A stretch of DNA of 29,611 bases, from contig CAISTO010000332.1 in the NCBI GenBank assembly GCA_903888395.1, positions 1 through 29,611 on the forward strand, in the 5' to 3' direction. A model generated the notes under the pieces. It was not told the DNA's origin, did not search any database, and saw only the letters and a program-made list of their open reading frames with translations. The DNA is from an uncultured Bacteroidota bacterium (GTDB lineage: Bacteria; Bacteroidota; Bacteroidia; UKL13-3). The translations under genes and the position numbers were made by a program. Below, piece by piece: positions 1 through 7,664 of this stretch (the stretch's first letter is position 1; every line of letters starts with the position of its first letter).

Positions 1-76
1 AAATAAAAAAGAATATAAATATGATATATAATTTGATATAAAATAACAGTAAAATAATTAATTTCAACTCAATTGC

Positions 77-448
77 CTAGTGCATTCTTAAAATCTTTTC
101 CATCTTTTTCCCTTTTGCTAATTCATCAACTAACTTGTCTAAATACCTTACGTGTTTTGTTAAAAGATTTTCAATTTCTTCTATCCTGTAGCCGCAAATT
201 AAACCAGTAATGAGGTTCGCATTGGAATTTATTTTGGCCTTGTTAAACATTGTTTCAAATGTTACTTTATCAGCTATCAATTCCAATATTTTATTATCGT
301 CAAAGCCAGTTAACCAAGTTATTATTTCATTCAATTCCGTTTTTGTCCTGCCTTTTTTTTCTATTTTGGTAACGTATAGCGGGTATACTTTTGCAAAAAT
401 CATTTTTGCAATTCGTTCGTTATGTGCAAGTGTGGTTTTTACACTCAA
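77..448 (-). CDS. DUF2200 family protein
   Basis: This is a 123-residue cytosolic protein of unknown function. I recognise the family from its conserved block: HNERIAKM near the N-terminus, VYPLYVTK, EKKGRTKTEL, ITWLTGFD, LITGLICGYRIEEIENLLT and a C-terminal DELAKGKKMEKILR. The whole family length is present. The start codon appears to be TTG at 448-446, immediately after the TAA of the upstream DoxX-like gene and in the same frame. The first ATG lies at residue 16, inside the conserved block, so an ATG start would remove the family's N-terminus. It is the last gene of a three-gene operon. No function can be inferred from the sequence beyond family membership; similar genes are scattered accessory genes in many bacteria. 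Family assignment is strong, and the start is moderately sure. Confidence 0.85.
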   Translation of the reverse strand: MSVKTTLAHNERIAKMIFAKVYPLYVTKIEKKGRTKTELNEIITWLTGFDDNKILELIADKVTFETMFNKAKINSNANLITGLICGYRIEEIENLLTKHVRYLDKLVDELAKGKKMEKILRMH

Positions 449-820
449 TTATATTTTGTCTGTGTTTAATTTATGGTAATAAATGTATGAAACTACTAAA
501 ATTGAAAGTATAATTAATGGAAAAAAAGTATGCTCATCTATACCATCTACACTTACATGACTGATGCTAGCAAATAGAAAATTGAATATAAAACCAGCAT
601 AAGCCCATTCTTTAATTCTTTTAGGAATTTGAGGTATTAATAATGCTAAAACTCCCATAACTTTGAATATTATCAATGCATTTCCAAAGTAAGGTGGATA
701 GCCCAAATGTCTTATTCCTTCTTTTGCTAATTCTGTTTGAGATGTTAATGCGGGCATCACTCCTTCAAACAACCCGATGATTGACGTAGCCGTCCAATAA
801 ATTATTTTATCTTTTTTCAT
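449..820 (-). CDS. DoxX-like family membrane protein
   Basis: This is a 123-residue integral membrane protein with four hydrophobic segments: roughly residues 7-25, 46-63, 70-90 and 97-115. The order and the short loops, including the GYPPYFGNAL segment before the second helix, are typical of the DoxX-like (DoxX_2) family of small inner-membrane proteins. The biochemical role of most members is unknown; some relatives are linked to thiosulfate or redox metabolism, but nothing here allows that to be transferred. It starts with ATG 18 bp after the isomerase-like gene and ends in TAA directly against the TTG of the DUF2200 gene, in the same frame. Translational coupling with that gene is likely, and stop readthrough would give a membrane-anchored fusion. 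Confidence 0.85.
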   Translation of the reverse strand: MKKDKIIYWTATSIIGLFEGVMPALTSQTELAKEGIRHLGYPPYFGNALIIFKVMGVLALLIPQIPKRIKEWAYAGFIFNFLFASISHVSVDGIDEHTFFPLIILSILVVSYIYYHKLNTDKI

Positions 821-837
821 TTTATATATTTGATTTT

Positions 838-1104
838 CTAAAATTGTTGAATCAAACTTAAGTATTCAACACTCTTTTTTAATTGGTAAAAAGGAAGGGT
901 TTTCATTAACTCTTTCACTTGCTCTTCGTCTACATCTTTAAATATTAAAACAGCACCATTTCTTGCTTCTCTTAAAAACAAATGCTCTAAAATTCCTTCG
1001 GCTTTCCACTTAGCAACTATTTCTTGCTCATGTTTTAATATTTCTTGAAAATTACTTGGAATATTATCCATGTCTAATGTTAAAATTACTTCAATTCTGT
1101 TCAT
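838..1104 (-). CDS. Muconolactone isomerase-like small protein
   Basis: This 88-residue protein fits the muconolactone delta-isomerase (MIase) fold family by its length and pattern: an N-terminal strand (RIEVILTLDM), a helix carrying EQEIVAKWKAEGILEHLFLR, the segment GAVLIFKDVDEEQVKELMKTLP and a C-terminal strand. Characterised members isomerise muconolactone in aromatic degradation, but stand-alone copies next to DoxX-like genes are not known to do so, and no other catechol-pathway gene is nearby. I therefore assign only the fold family; a YCII-like ferredoxin-fold protein is the main alternative. It is the first gene of the operon, about 110 bp downstream of a good promoter. Confidence 0.7.
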   Translation of the reverse strand: MNRIEVILTLDMDNIPSNFQEILKHEQEIVAKWKAEGILEHLFLREARNGAVLIFKDVDEEQVKELMKTLPFYQLKKSVEYLSLIQQF

Positions 1105-1219
1105 GATTTTTTATAAATTTTTTTTATTATTTGCTTTGCAATGGGTAAATATTTAAGTCAAATTATTACATAATTATTGCTTAAATTATAACTGTAATAC
1201 TTTTATAAATTTTAAAAAT

Positions 1220-1250
1220 CAAACATACCAATTATTATTAAAAAATCAAA
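1220..1250 (-). promoter_or_regulatory. Bacteroidota-type promoter for the isomerase-DoxX-DUF2200 operon
   Basis: On the minus strand a -33 box TTTG (1250-1247) is followed after exactly 19 bp by TATGTTTG (1227-1220), a full match to the Bacteroidota consensus TTTG-N19-TAnnTTTG. Transcription would begin near 1215, giving a leader of about 110 nt before the ATG at 1104. The heptamer repeat tract starts 10 bp upstream of the -33 box. Confidence 0.7.
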
Positions 1251-1259
1251 TTTCAATAT

Positions 1260-1392
1260 TTCATACTTCCTCATTCATCCTTCATCCTTCCTCATTCATC
1301 CTTCATCCTTCCTCATTCATCCTTCATACTTCATACTTCATCATTCATCCTTTATCATTCACACTTCATCCTTCCTAATTCATCCTTCAAAA
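1260..1392. repeat. Degenerate heptamer tandem repeat (TTCATCC type)
   Basis: About 19 consecutive 7-bp units run without a phase break from 1260 to 1392. The commonest unit is TTCATCC; variants are TTCCTCA, TTCATAC, TTCATCA, TTTATCA, TTCACAC and TTCCTAA. In the left part the units group into a 21-bp higher-order period (TTCCTCA-TTCATCC-TTCATCC) repeated three times. There is no open reading frame of interest through it. It lies between two divergent promoters: the minus-strand operon promoter (1220-1250) and the mazG promoter (1421-1451). Together with its flanks it makes up the 1105-1494 intergenic region, in which I see nothing else. Confidence 0.9.
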
Positions 1393-1420
1393 TCCTTTTA
1401 ACCATTAAAATAATTCCATT

Positions 1421-1451
1421 CTTGAAATTGATACTTAATTCAATATATTTG
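1421..1451 (+). promoter_or_regulatory. Bacteroidota-type promoter for mazG
   Basis: A -33 element CTTG (1421-1424, one mismatch to TTTG) precedes TATATTTG (1444-1451, a full TAnnTTTG match) with a 19-bp spacer. Initiation would fall near 1456, about 40 nt before the mazG ATG. No Shine-Dalgarno sequence follows, as is usual in this phylum. Confidence 0.65.
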
Positions 1452-1494
1452 AACAACATCAAAATTGGTTTTACAACACTAAAAATATACCATT

Positions 1495-2277
1495 ATGAAT
1501 TCTATACACGATAAATTAAAAGCATTTGAACGTACCCTCACTATCATGGATGAGCTAAGAGCCAAATGTCCTTGGGATAAAAAACAAACATTGGAATCAC
1601 TCAGACATTTAACCATAGAAGAAACTTATGAGTTAAGTGAAGCCATTGTAAACAACGACTTGCCTGAGCTTCAAAAAGAGTTAGGCGATGTATTATTACA
1701 TATTATTTTTTATGCTAAAATAGCCAGCGAAACCAATCATTTTGACATTGCTGATGTGTTGAATTCTTTGTGTGAAAAATTAATTGTTCGTCATCCACAT
1801 ATTTATGGAAATGTAGTAGCCGAAACCGAAGAGCAAGTAAAAGAAAATTGGGAACAAATAAAACTTAAAGAAGGAAACAAATCAGTGCTAAGTGGTGTTA
1901 GCAAAGGAATTCCAAGTTTAGTAAAAGCATATAGAATTCAAGAAAAAGCTGCGCAAGTTGGCTTCGATTGGGATACTCCTGAACAAGTTTGGGATAAAAT
2001 AAATGAAGAATTGTTGGAGTTTAAACACGAACTAAACATTCCTAATAATAAACAAAAAACAGAGCAAGAATTTGGCGATTTACTATTTGCCTTGGTAAAC
2101 TTAGCTCGCAAAAATGGCATCAATCCCGATGATGCTTTAGAATATACCAATCAAAAATTCAGAAATCGATTTATGTTCATTGAAGATAAAGCTAAAGCCA
2201 TGAATAAAAACATGATTGACATGTCGCTTACCGAAATGGACGAAATTTGGAACGAAAGCAAAAAACTAGGCATGTAA
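1495..2277 (+). CDS. mazG: Nucleoside triphosphate pyrophosphohydrolase MazG
   Basis: MazG hydrolyses nucleoside triphosphates to monophosphates and pyrophosphate, a cytosolic house-cleaning role that also affects the cellular nucleotide and ppGpp balance. The 260-residue protein has the usual tandem two-domain length. The N-terminal domain carries CPWDKKQTLESLRHLTIEE, the EExxE metal-binding motif (EETYE, about residues 42-46) and the downstream ELGDVLLHIIFYA ExxD part. The second domain repeats the pattern with EELLEFKHE and EFGDLLFALVNLARK, followed by INPDDALEYTNQKFRNRF, which is characteristic of the family C-terminus. The ATG start sits about 40 nt after a recognisable promoter. It is a single gene, convergent with the M48 peptidase gene, and is closed by the palindromic terminator at 2462-2499. 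Confidence 0.96.
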   Translation: MNSIHDKLKAFERTLTIMDELRAKCPWDKKQTLESLRHLTIEETYELSEAIVNNDLPELQKELGDVLLHIIFYAKIASETNHFDIADVLNSLCEKLIVRHPHIYGNVVAETEEQVKENWEQIKLKEGNKSVLSGVSKGIPSLVKAYRIQEKAAQVGFDWDTPEQVWDKINEELLEFKHELNIPNNKQKTEQEFGDLLFALVNLARKNGINPDDALEYTNQKFRNRFMFIEDKAKAMNKNMIDMSLTEMDEIWNESKKLGM

Positions 2278-2461
2278 AATAGCTGAGTCATTCAGTAGTA
2301 CCGCTTAAGCGGTATCCTTTCCATGGCAACCAAGTTAGCTAATGGCTAATTATCATTTAAAGCCAAGGAGATGCTTACAGCATGGCTGATTCTATTTTTT
2401 ATATTCATCTTAAAGCCGAGAACCGCTATAAGTTTTCGTCTTCGCTCTAACAGACATTGAT
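2278..2461. other. Structured non-coding stretch between mazG and its terminator
   Basis: This 184-bp stretch has no convincing reading frame but contains several inverted repeats. A perfect 16-bp palindrome TACCGCTTAAGCGGTA lies at 2299-2314. CTGA/TCAG arms enclose 5 bp at 2283-2295. TTAG/CTAA arms lie near 2334-2349. A nested hairpin (AGCCA...ATGCT-TAC-AGCA-TGGCT) lies near 2360-2387. It may be a long structured 3' UTR of mazG, a decayed repeat element, or a small RNA. The sequence gives no way to choose. Confidence 0.4.
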
Positions 2462-2499
2462 ACATAAAAAAAGCGGAAAATTTTCCGCTTTTTTTATGT
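2462..2499. terminator. Bidirectional palindromic terminator between mazG and the M48 peptidase gene
   Basis: The 38 bp are a perfect palindrome with 19-bp arms. AAGCGGAAAA meets TTTTCCGCTT at the centre, with A7 on the left and T7 on the right. Each strand therefore reads a GC-containing stem followed by a U run, so it can end transcription of both convergent genes. Confidence 0.85.
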
Positions 2500-2551
2500 T
2501 GGTAATCCAACATTCAATCCCGATTTATTAGGACAACATTCAAAATTTTAC

Positions 2552-3388
2552 CTAAGGTAAACTAGCTTTAAATTGCATGTATTGTGCATCAAATGTTTGT
2601 CCAACTTTACTTCCATAACATTCCCAAACAGCAGTAATATCAGCAACCCTAGTTTCAGGATTTGGGTGTGTACTTAAAAACGCAGGAGTTCCACCAGTTT
2701 GTCCGGCAGTAATTAATTTTTCGAAAAAGTATTTAGCACCTCTGCCATCATAACTTGTTCCGTTTAAATATTTTACTGAAAATTTATCAGCTTCAGTTTC
2801 GTCACTTCTGCTAAATGAAAGTCCAATTAATTGAGTAGCCAAAGAGCTTAAAGCACCTGGTTGTCCTCCACCGGATAAAATACTAACTAAAGCTGAAACA
2901 CCATAATTTTTTACCATTTGATTTGCGCTGTGACGCTTATCGGCATGAGCAATTTCGTGACCCATCACACCAGCTAATTGTGTTTCGTTATCTAGGAATT
3001 TGATTAAACCAGTATATACATAAATATATCCGCCTGGAGTACAAAATGCATTCAACACATCTTTATTAATTATTTTCACTCTCCATTCAAAATCGTCTTT
3101 TGAGTATACTCCACCACTATCTAAAATTGTTTTGGTAATTCTGTTAATATGTGCATACGCTACTGGATATTTTACAGAATCTAGCAATGGATATTCCGTT
3201 GGATTTTTTTCAATTTCAGCTACCGAAGCCAAACCCATTTGTTTGTCTTGTTCCATGCTGATAAGTAAACTTGTAACTCCACTTGGGGCAAATTTTCCTG
3301 CACATTTGTCCTCCGTTGGTCCAGCTTCTTTGCTACAAGCAGCAAACACAAGCATTAAACTAAAAAGTGAGATGGTAATTTTGTTCAT
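2552..3388 (-). CDS. M48 family metalloprotease lipoprotein
   Basis: This is a predicted zinc metallopeptidase (Peptidase_M48, Oma1/LoiP/BepA-like) of 278 residues, anchored as a lipoprotein. The N-terminus MNKITISLFSLMLVFAAC ends in a lipobox-like FAAC with the acceptor cysteine at about residue 18. The zinc motif HEIAH is at residues 144-148, preceded by GVMG and followed by ADKRHSANQM. The third ligand is in the downstream segment SFSRSDETEADKFSVKYL, with the E/D pattern of the family. The C-terminal STHPNPETRVADI is the usual M48 tail. In characterised relatives such proteases handle misfolded or mis-assembled envelope proteins. The gene lies 61 bp downstream of clpB on the same strand with no obvious terminator between, so co-transcription of two quality-control genes is possible. 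Confidence 0.93.
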   Translation of the reverse strand: MNKITISLFSLMLVFAACSKEAGPTEDKCAGKFAPSGVTSLLISMEQDKQMGLASVAEIEKNPTEYPLLDSVKYPVAYAHINRITKTILDSGGVYSKDDFEWRVKIINKDVLNAFCTPGGYIYVYTGLIKFLDNETQLAGVMGHEIAHADKRHSANQMVKNYGVSALVSILSGGGQPGALSSLATQLIGLSFSRSDETEADKFSVKYLNGTSYDGRGAKYFFEKLITAGQTGGTPAFLSTHPNPETRVADITAVWECYGSKVGQTFDAQYMQFKASLP

Positions 3389-3449
3389 GTAATGAATTTT
3401 TAAGTTCGCAATTTAAGGTTTTTTAATAGATGTAGCATATTCTTTTCTT

Positions 3450-6053
3450 TTATTTATTCTCAAAAACAAACTGCTGATGAACATCCAAACTGATCAAAAT
3501 ATTTGAATCTTTTTTTACATTTCCAGCTAAAATTTCTTTCGATAATTCATTTAAAATTCTACGTTGCATAACTCGTTTTAAAGGCCTTGCACCATATTGA
3601 GGATCATAACCCAATTGTGCCAACCAATCTAACGCTTCATCTGTAATGTTTAATTCAATTTGTTGGTGTAATAAAGTACTTTTTAAACCTTCAAATTGTA
3701 AGTTTACAATCTGTCTTACGTTTTCGCGGTTAAGCGGAGTAAACATAATAATATCATCAATTCTATTCAAAAACTCTGGCCTAATTTGCTTGCGCAATAA
3801 TTCCATCACTTGGTTTTTAGCTTTGGCTGTAATGGCATCTTTATCGCTGTCTTCACTTTCCATTTGGTCAAAACTATCTTGAATAATGTGTGAACCAATA
3901 TTAGAAGTCATGATTACAATGGTATTTTTAAAGTTGGCAGTTCTACCTTTGTTATCTGTTAAGCGACCATCATCCAAAACTTGCAACAATATATTAAACA
4001 CATCAGGATGCGCTTTTTCAATTTCATCCAGTAATACAACCGAATAAGGTCTTCTACGAATGGCTTCTGTTAACTGTCCGCTTTCTTCATATCCAACATA
4101 TCCCGGAGGCGCTCCAATTAAACGGCTTACGGTATGTTTTTCTTGGTATTCACTCATATCAATTCTTACCAAAGCACTTTCTTGGTTAAATAAAAATTCG
4201 GCCAAGGCTTTTGCTAATTCAGTTTTACCAACTCCAGTAGTTCCCAAAAATATAAATGAACCAATTGGTTTTTTAGGATCACTCAATCCAGCTCTACTTC
4301 TGCGAATGGCATCGCTTATAGCAGCAATGGCTTCTTCTTGTCCAACTACACGTTTGTGTAATTCTTCTTCCAAATTCAACAGTTTTTCACGCTCACTTTG
4401 CAACATCCTTGTAACCGGAATTCCAGTCCAACGAGCTACCACATCAGCAATATCATCAGCGGTAACTTCCTCCTTCACCATTGGCGAATGATTTTGTGCC
4501 TCGTCTAGTTTGGCTTTAAATTCGTCTAATCGTTTTTCGGCATCTTTAATTTTACCATATCTAATTTCTGCAACACGAGCAAAATCACCATTGCGCTCAG
4601 CTTGTTCCGCTTCATATTTCAGGTTTTCAATTTCTTTTTTTGTGGTTTGAATGCCATCTACCAACACTTTTTCACTTTGCCATTTTGCTTTTAAGTCATT
4701 TCTGTCAGCTTGTAAATTAGCAATTTGCTCCCTTAAATTCTTTACTTTTTCGTCATCACCCTCACGTTTAATGGCTTCTCTTTCTATTTCCAATTGCATA
4801 ATTCGTCTATCCAATTGGTCTAATTCCTCAGGAACCGAATCTATTTCCAAACGTAATTTCGCAGCCGCTTCATCCATCAAATCAATGGCCTTATCTGGTA
4901 AAAATCTGTCGGAAATATAGCGTTGTGAAAGTTCTACTGCTGCTATAATTGCATCGTCTTTTATACGCACCTTATGATGAACTTCATATCTTTCTTTTAA
5001 TCCACGTAAAATAGAAATGGCATCTTCAGTATCTGGTTCTTCTACGTATACTTTTTGAAAACGTCTTTCTAATGCTTTGTCTTTTTCAATGTAGCGTTGG
5101 TATTCGGCTAAAGTGGTGGCGCCTATGCTGCGCAATTCACCACGTGCCAATGCTGGTTTTAAAATATTAGCAGCATCCATAGCTCCTTCACCACCGCCAC
5201 CCGCGCCTACTAAGGTGTGTATTTCATCTATAAATAAAATAATTTCACCTTCAGCATCTATAACCTCTTTAACTACAGCTTTTAATCGCTCTTCAAACTC
5301 ACCTTTGTATTTTGCACCAGCAATTAATGAACCCATGTCTAATGAGAAAATCTTTTTTGTTTTTAAGTTTTCAGGAACATCACAATTTATAATTCTGTGA
5401 GCTAAGCCTTCGGCAATGGCAGTTTTTCCAACACCAGGTTCGCCTATCAATACAGGATTGTTTTTTGTTCTACGGCTCAAAATTTGCAACACCCTCCGAA
5501 TTTCTTCATCACGGCCTATTACAGGATCTAACTTTCCTTGTTGTGCTAATTCATTTAAGTTTTTTGCGTATTTATTCAATGAATTGTAATGACTTTCGGC
5601 TGATTGTGAATTAACTTTTTGTCCTCCTCGTAATTCTTTTACTGCTGCTTTTAGTTCTTTTTCAGTTACACCAGCATCTTTTAATAAATTAGCTATTTGA
5701 TGTTTTCCATCTAACAAAGCCAATAAAATATGTTCAACAGAAACAAATTCATCGCCAAATTCCTTTAAATAACTTTGTGCTTTCAGCAATACTTGATTTG
5801 TATCGTTCGATAAATGTTGGCTTTGGCCAGAAACTTTGGGATAACTTTTTACTATTGCTTCCAAAGTAGATTCGATACGAGCTTGGTTAACATTTAATTT
5901 TTTAAATAAAAATGAAATGATGTTTTCATCGGTTTGTATTAAGCCTAATAATAAATGTGCTGGTTCAATAGATTGTTGCTCGTTTTTTAAAGCAATTTGC
6001 AAAGCTTCTTGAACGGCATCTTGCGATTTGATAGTGAAATTATTTAAATTCAT
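3450..6053 (-). CDS. clpB: ATP-dependent disaggregase ClpB
   Basis: ClpB is the cytosolic AAA+ hexamer that, with DnaK/DnaJ/GrpE, pulls polypeptides out of heat-induced aggregates. The 867-residue protein has all parts in order. The N domain (about 1-145) has the repeated Clp_N pattern. The first nucleotide-binding domain has Walker A GEPGVGKT at 204-211 and Walker B ILFIDEIHTLVGAGG. A long charged coiled-coil M domain spans about residues 400-525. The second nucleotide-binding domain has Walker A GTTGVGKT at 604-611, Walker B VVLLDEIEKAH and sensor NRIDDII. The substrate pore loop KYKGEFEERLK is present. I chose ATG 6053-6051 (MNLNNFTIKSQ) because it gives the family N-terminus; an in-frame ATG 23 codons upstream adds residues with no family counterpart. 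Length and the M domain separate it from ClpA and ClpC. Confidence 0.97.
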   Translation of the reverse strand: MNLNNFTIKSQDAVQEALQIALKNEQQSIEPAHLLLGLIQTDENIISFLFKKLNVNQARIESTLEAIVKSYPKVSGQSQHLSNDTNQVLLKAQSYLKEFGDEFVSVEHILLALLDGKHQIANLLKDAGVTEKELKAAVKELRGGQKVNSQSAESHYNSLNKYAKNLNELAQQGKLDPVIGRDEEIRRVLQILSRRTKNNPVLIGEPGVGKTAIAEGLAHRIINCDVPENLKTKKIFSLDMGSLIAGAKYKGEFEERLKAVVKEVIDAEGEIILFIDEIHTLVGAGGGGEGAMDAANILKPALARGELRSIGATTLAEYQRYIEKDKALERRFQKVYVEEPDTEDAISILRGLKERYEVHHKVRIKDDAIIAAVELSQRYISDRFLPDKAIDLMDEAAAKLRLEIDSVPEELDQLDRRIMQLEIEREAIKREGDDEKVKNLREQIANLQADRNDLKAKWQSEKVLVDGIQTTKKEIENLKYEAEQAERNGDFARVAEIRYGKIKDAEKRLDEFKAKLDEAQNHSPMVKEEVTADDIADVVARWTGIPVTRMLQSEREKLLNLEEELHKRVVGQEEAIAAISDAIRRSRAGLSDPKKPIGSFIFLGTTGVGKTELAKALAEFLFNQESALVRIDMSEYQEKHTVSRLIGAPPGYVGYEESGQLTEAIRRRPYSVVLLDEIEKAHPDVFNILLQVLDDGRLTDNKGRTANFKNTIVIMTSNIGSHIIQDSFDQMESEDSDKDAITAKAKNQVMELLRKQIRPEFLNRIDDIIMFTPLNRENVRQIVNLQFEGLKSTLLHQQIELNITDEALDWLAQLGYDPQYGARPLKRVMQRRILNELSKEILAGNVKKDSNILISLDVHQQFVFENK

Positions 6054-6206
6054 AATGCTATATTTATTTAAGAAATATGATTGTATTTTTTTATAGAACG
6101 TATTCGTCAATATTAAATCCAAATCAAATAGCGTGAATATTTGGCATTATTTAAAACCAATCAATGAATTGTTGACTTGAAAAACAAAAACAGGCTTTTT
6201 TAAAAA

Positions 6207-6238
6207 CAAAAATACAGTCAAAAAGACTGTATTTATAA
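6207..6238 (-). terminator. Terminator after the porin gene
   Basis: The arms AAATACAGTC (6211-6220) and GACTGTATTT (6226-6235) form a 10-bp stem with a 5-nt loop. Reading the minus strand, the stem is followed by TTTGTTTTT, so it acts for the porin gene whose stop lies at 6286. No clear consensus promoter for clpB was found in 6054-6206. Confidence 0.75.
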
Positions 6239-6285
6239 AGGTATTAAAGGTTTGGAAAATTTTAAATCAATCTATTTTATAAATC

Positions 6286-7515
6286 TTAAAAATTAAGTTG
6301 AGCTTGAATTCTTAATAAATTTCCATTCTGGAAATTGTTTTTCTTTGAAAAATCTTCAAATCTTCTATCAGATAATGTGTACATAAAAACCAATTCAAAT
6401 TGTTTTGATGGCTGCCACTCAATTCCTATTTCAAGTTCTTTAACTTCGTAACTGCGAGCATCTTTTTCATGTTTTTTTCCTCCTTGATAATATTGAAATC
6501 TAGTAAATGGAATTATCAAATGGTTTTTATAATTTAATTGATAATTTAATAAAATATATCCTCCTTGTAAATTCCTAACTTCTATTGAGTCCTTTAATTT
6601 ATTATATTCAGGTCCTCTTCCCATGTTATATTCAGCTTGTAATCCAAATGGTTTTGGATAAAGTATTAACGAAGCTGCAATTCTTTCATCTTTATAGTTT
6701 AAATTACTATTTGTTTTTACACCGGTACTAAGGTTTGATTTTGTTAATACAAAATCACCTGTATATCCTTGAATTCCAGCTTCAATAATTTGGTTTTTTA
6801 TCTTGAAAGGATATGAAATACGGGAAACAATATGTTGGGTATTATTTAATTCTGGATTATTTGCAGTTTGACCATTAAATGCTCCCAAAGCAAAAACACC
6901 ATAATCACCACTTCCTTTTAGTCCACTTTTTACTAGTTCAGAAAAAAGTTCTCTTCTTTTTTGTGGTGCCCAATAAAAGAAAATCCCTAAATCACGTTCA
7001 TTTGAAACAGCACTGTTTAAAGCATCATTTCTATCCAATGCCAACCTGTTTTGACTTGATTGCATGTTTTCAAAACCAAATGGAACTTTACTTTGACCAA
7101 TTCTTAATCTAAATTCATTTTTATCGTCAAAACCAACATCAAAATAAGCATCTCTTAATTGTGCAAAATGTAATTTATCTGAACTTGGACTACTGGCCAA
7201 ATCTGGTTGGATATAAAAATAAACTCGTTTATTTATTTGACCATAAAAAATTATACGCATTCGTCTTATAAAAAATCCACCATTATCTCCCCATGATTTA
7301 TCACATTGCTCGCAATTTAACTTTGGATTTGTCTCTAATATTCTATTATATCTAACTTGAGTATAGCCTCTTATCGAAATAGATTCATACCATTTTTTAT
7401 CAGAAATATTATTTGGTTTTATATTAATTGTTTTTTCTTTTATTGAATCAATTTGAGATATTAAAAATAAAGGTGTAAGTGTAATAAAGACTAATAGGTA
7501 GATTTTTTTTTTCAT
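6286..7515 (-). CDS. Phosphate-selective porin O/P family outer-membrane porin
   Basis: This is a predicted outer-membrane beta-barrel of the Porin_O_P family (OprO/OprP-like), 409 residues from ATG 7515-7513, with signal peptide MKKKIYLLVFITLTPLFLIS followed by Q. An ATG 8 codons upstream would put charged residues before an otherwise good signal, so I prefer the inner start. Family landmarks are ISIRGYTQVRYN, FFIRRMRIIFYGQINKRVYFYIQPDLA, LRDAYFDV, FRLRIGQSKVPFGFENMQSS and SAVSNERDLGI, and the last residue is phenylalanine, as expected for barrel insertion. Cysteines 68 and 71 (CEQC) could form a disulfide. The gene lies directly downstream of the PiT phosphate permease gene, which supports phosphate or another anion as substrate. 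It is separated from PiT by a terminator, so it may have its own promoter or depend on readthrough. Confidence 0.9.
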   Translation of the reverse strand: MKKKIYLLVFITLTPLFLISQIDSIKEKTINIKPNNISDKKWYESISIRGYTQVRYNRILETNPKLNCEQCDKSWGDNGGFFIRRMRIIFYGQINKRVYFYIQPDLASSPSSDKLHFAQLRDAYFDVGFDDKNEFRLRIGQSKVPFGFENMQSSQNRLALDRNDALNSAVSNERDLGIFFYWAPQKRRELFSELVKSGLKGSGDYGVFALGAFNGQTANNPELNNTQHIVSRISYPFKIKNQIIEAGIQGYTGDFVLTKSNLSTGVKTNSNLNYKDERIAASLILYPKPFGLQAEYNMGRGPEYNKLKDSIEVRNLQGGYILLNYQLNYKNHLIIPFTRFQYYQGGKKHEKDARSYEVKELEIGIEWQPSKQFELVFMYTLSDRRFEDFSKKNNFQNGNLLRIQAQLNF

Positions 7516-7613
7516 TTTTATTAAATTTATTAAAAACAAAGTAAACTAAATAATATTAAATTGTTAAATAATTATTATTTGATTTTCAGTAAAATGAAAT
7601 ATGTATTCAAAAA

Positions 7614-7642
7614 AAAAGCCCAAAACTTAAGTTTTGAGCTTT
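7614..7642 (-). terminator. Terminator after the PiT gene
   Basis: CAAAACTTAAGTTTTG (7621-7636) is a perfect 16-bp palindrome, extended outwards by AAGC/GCTT with one mismatch. On the minus strand it is followed by a run of T residues (complement of 7610-7617), making a good intrinsic terminator between the PiT gene and the porin gene. Confidence 0.8.
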
Positions 7643-7664
7643 AAATATATTTATAAAAAAATGT

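Noticed and set aside
1260..1392. CRISPR or a coding repeat
   Set aside because: The 7-bp degenerate units are contiguous without spacers, and no frame through them has a start and family match.
6054..6122. Longer clpB start adding 23 residues
   Set aside because: The added residues match nothing in ClpB and the inner ATG gives the exact family N-terminus (MNLNNFTIKSQ).
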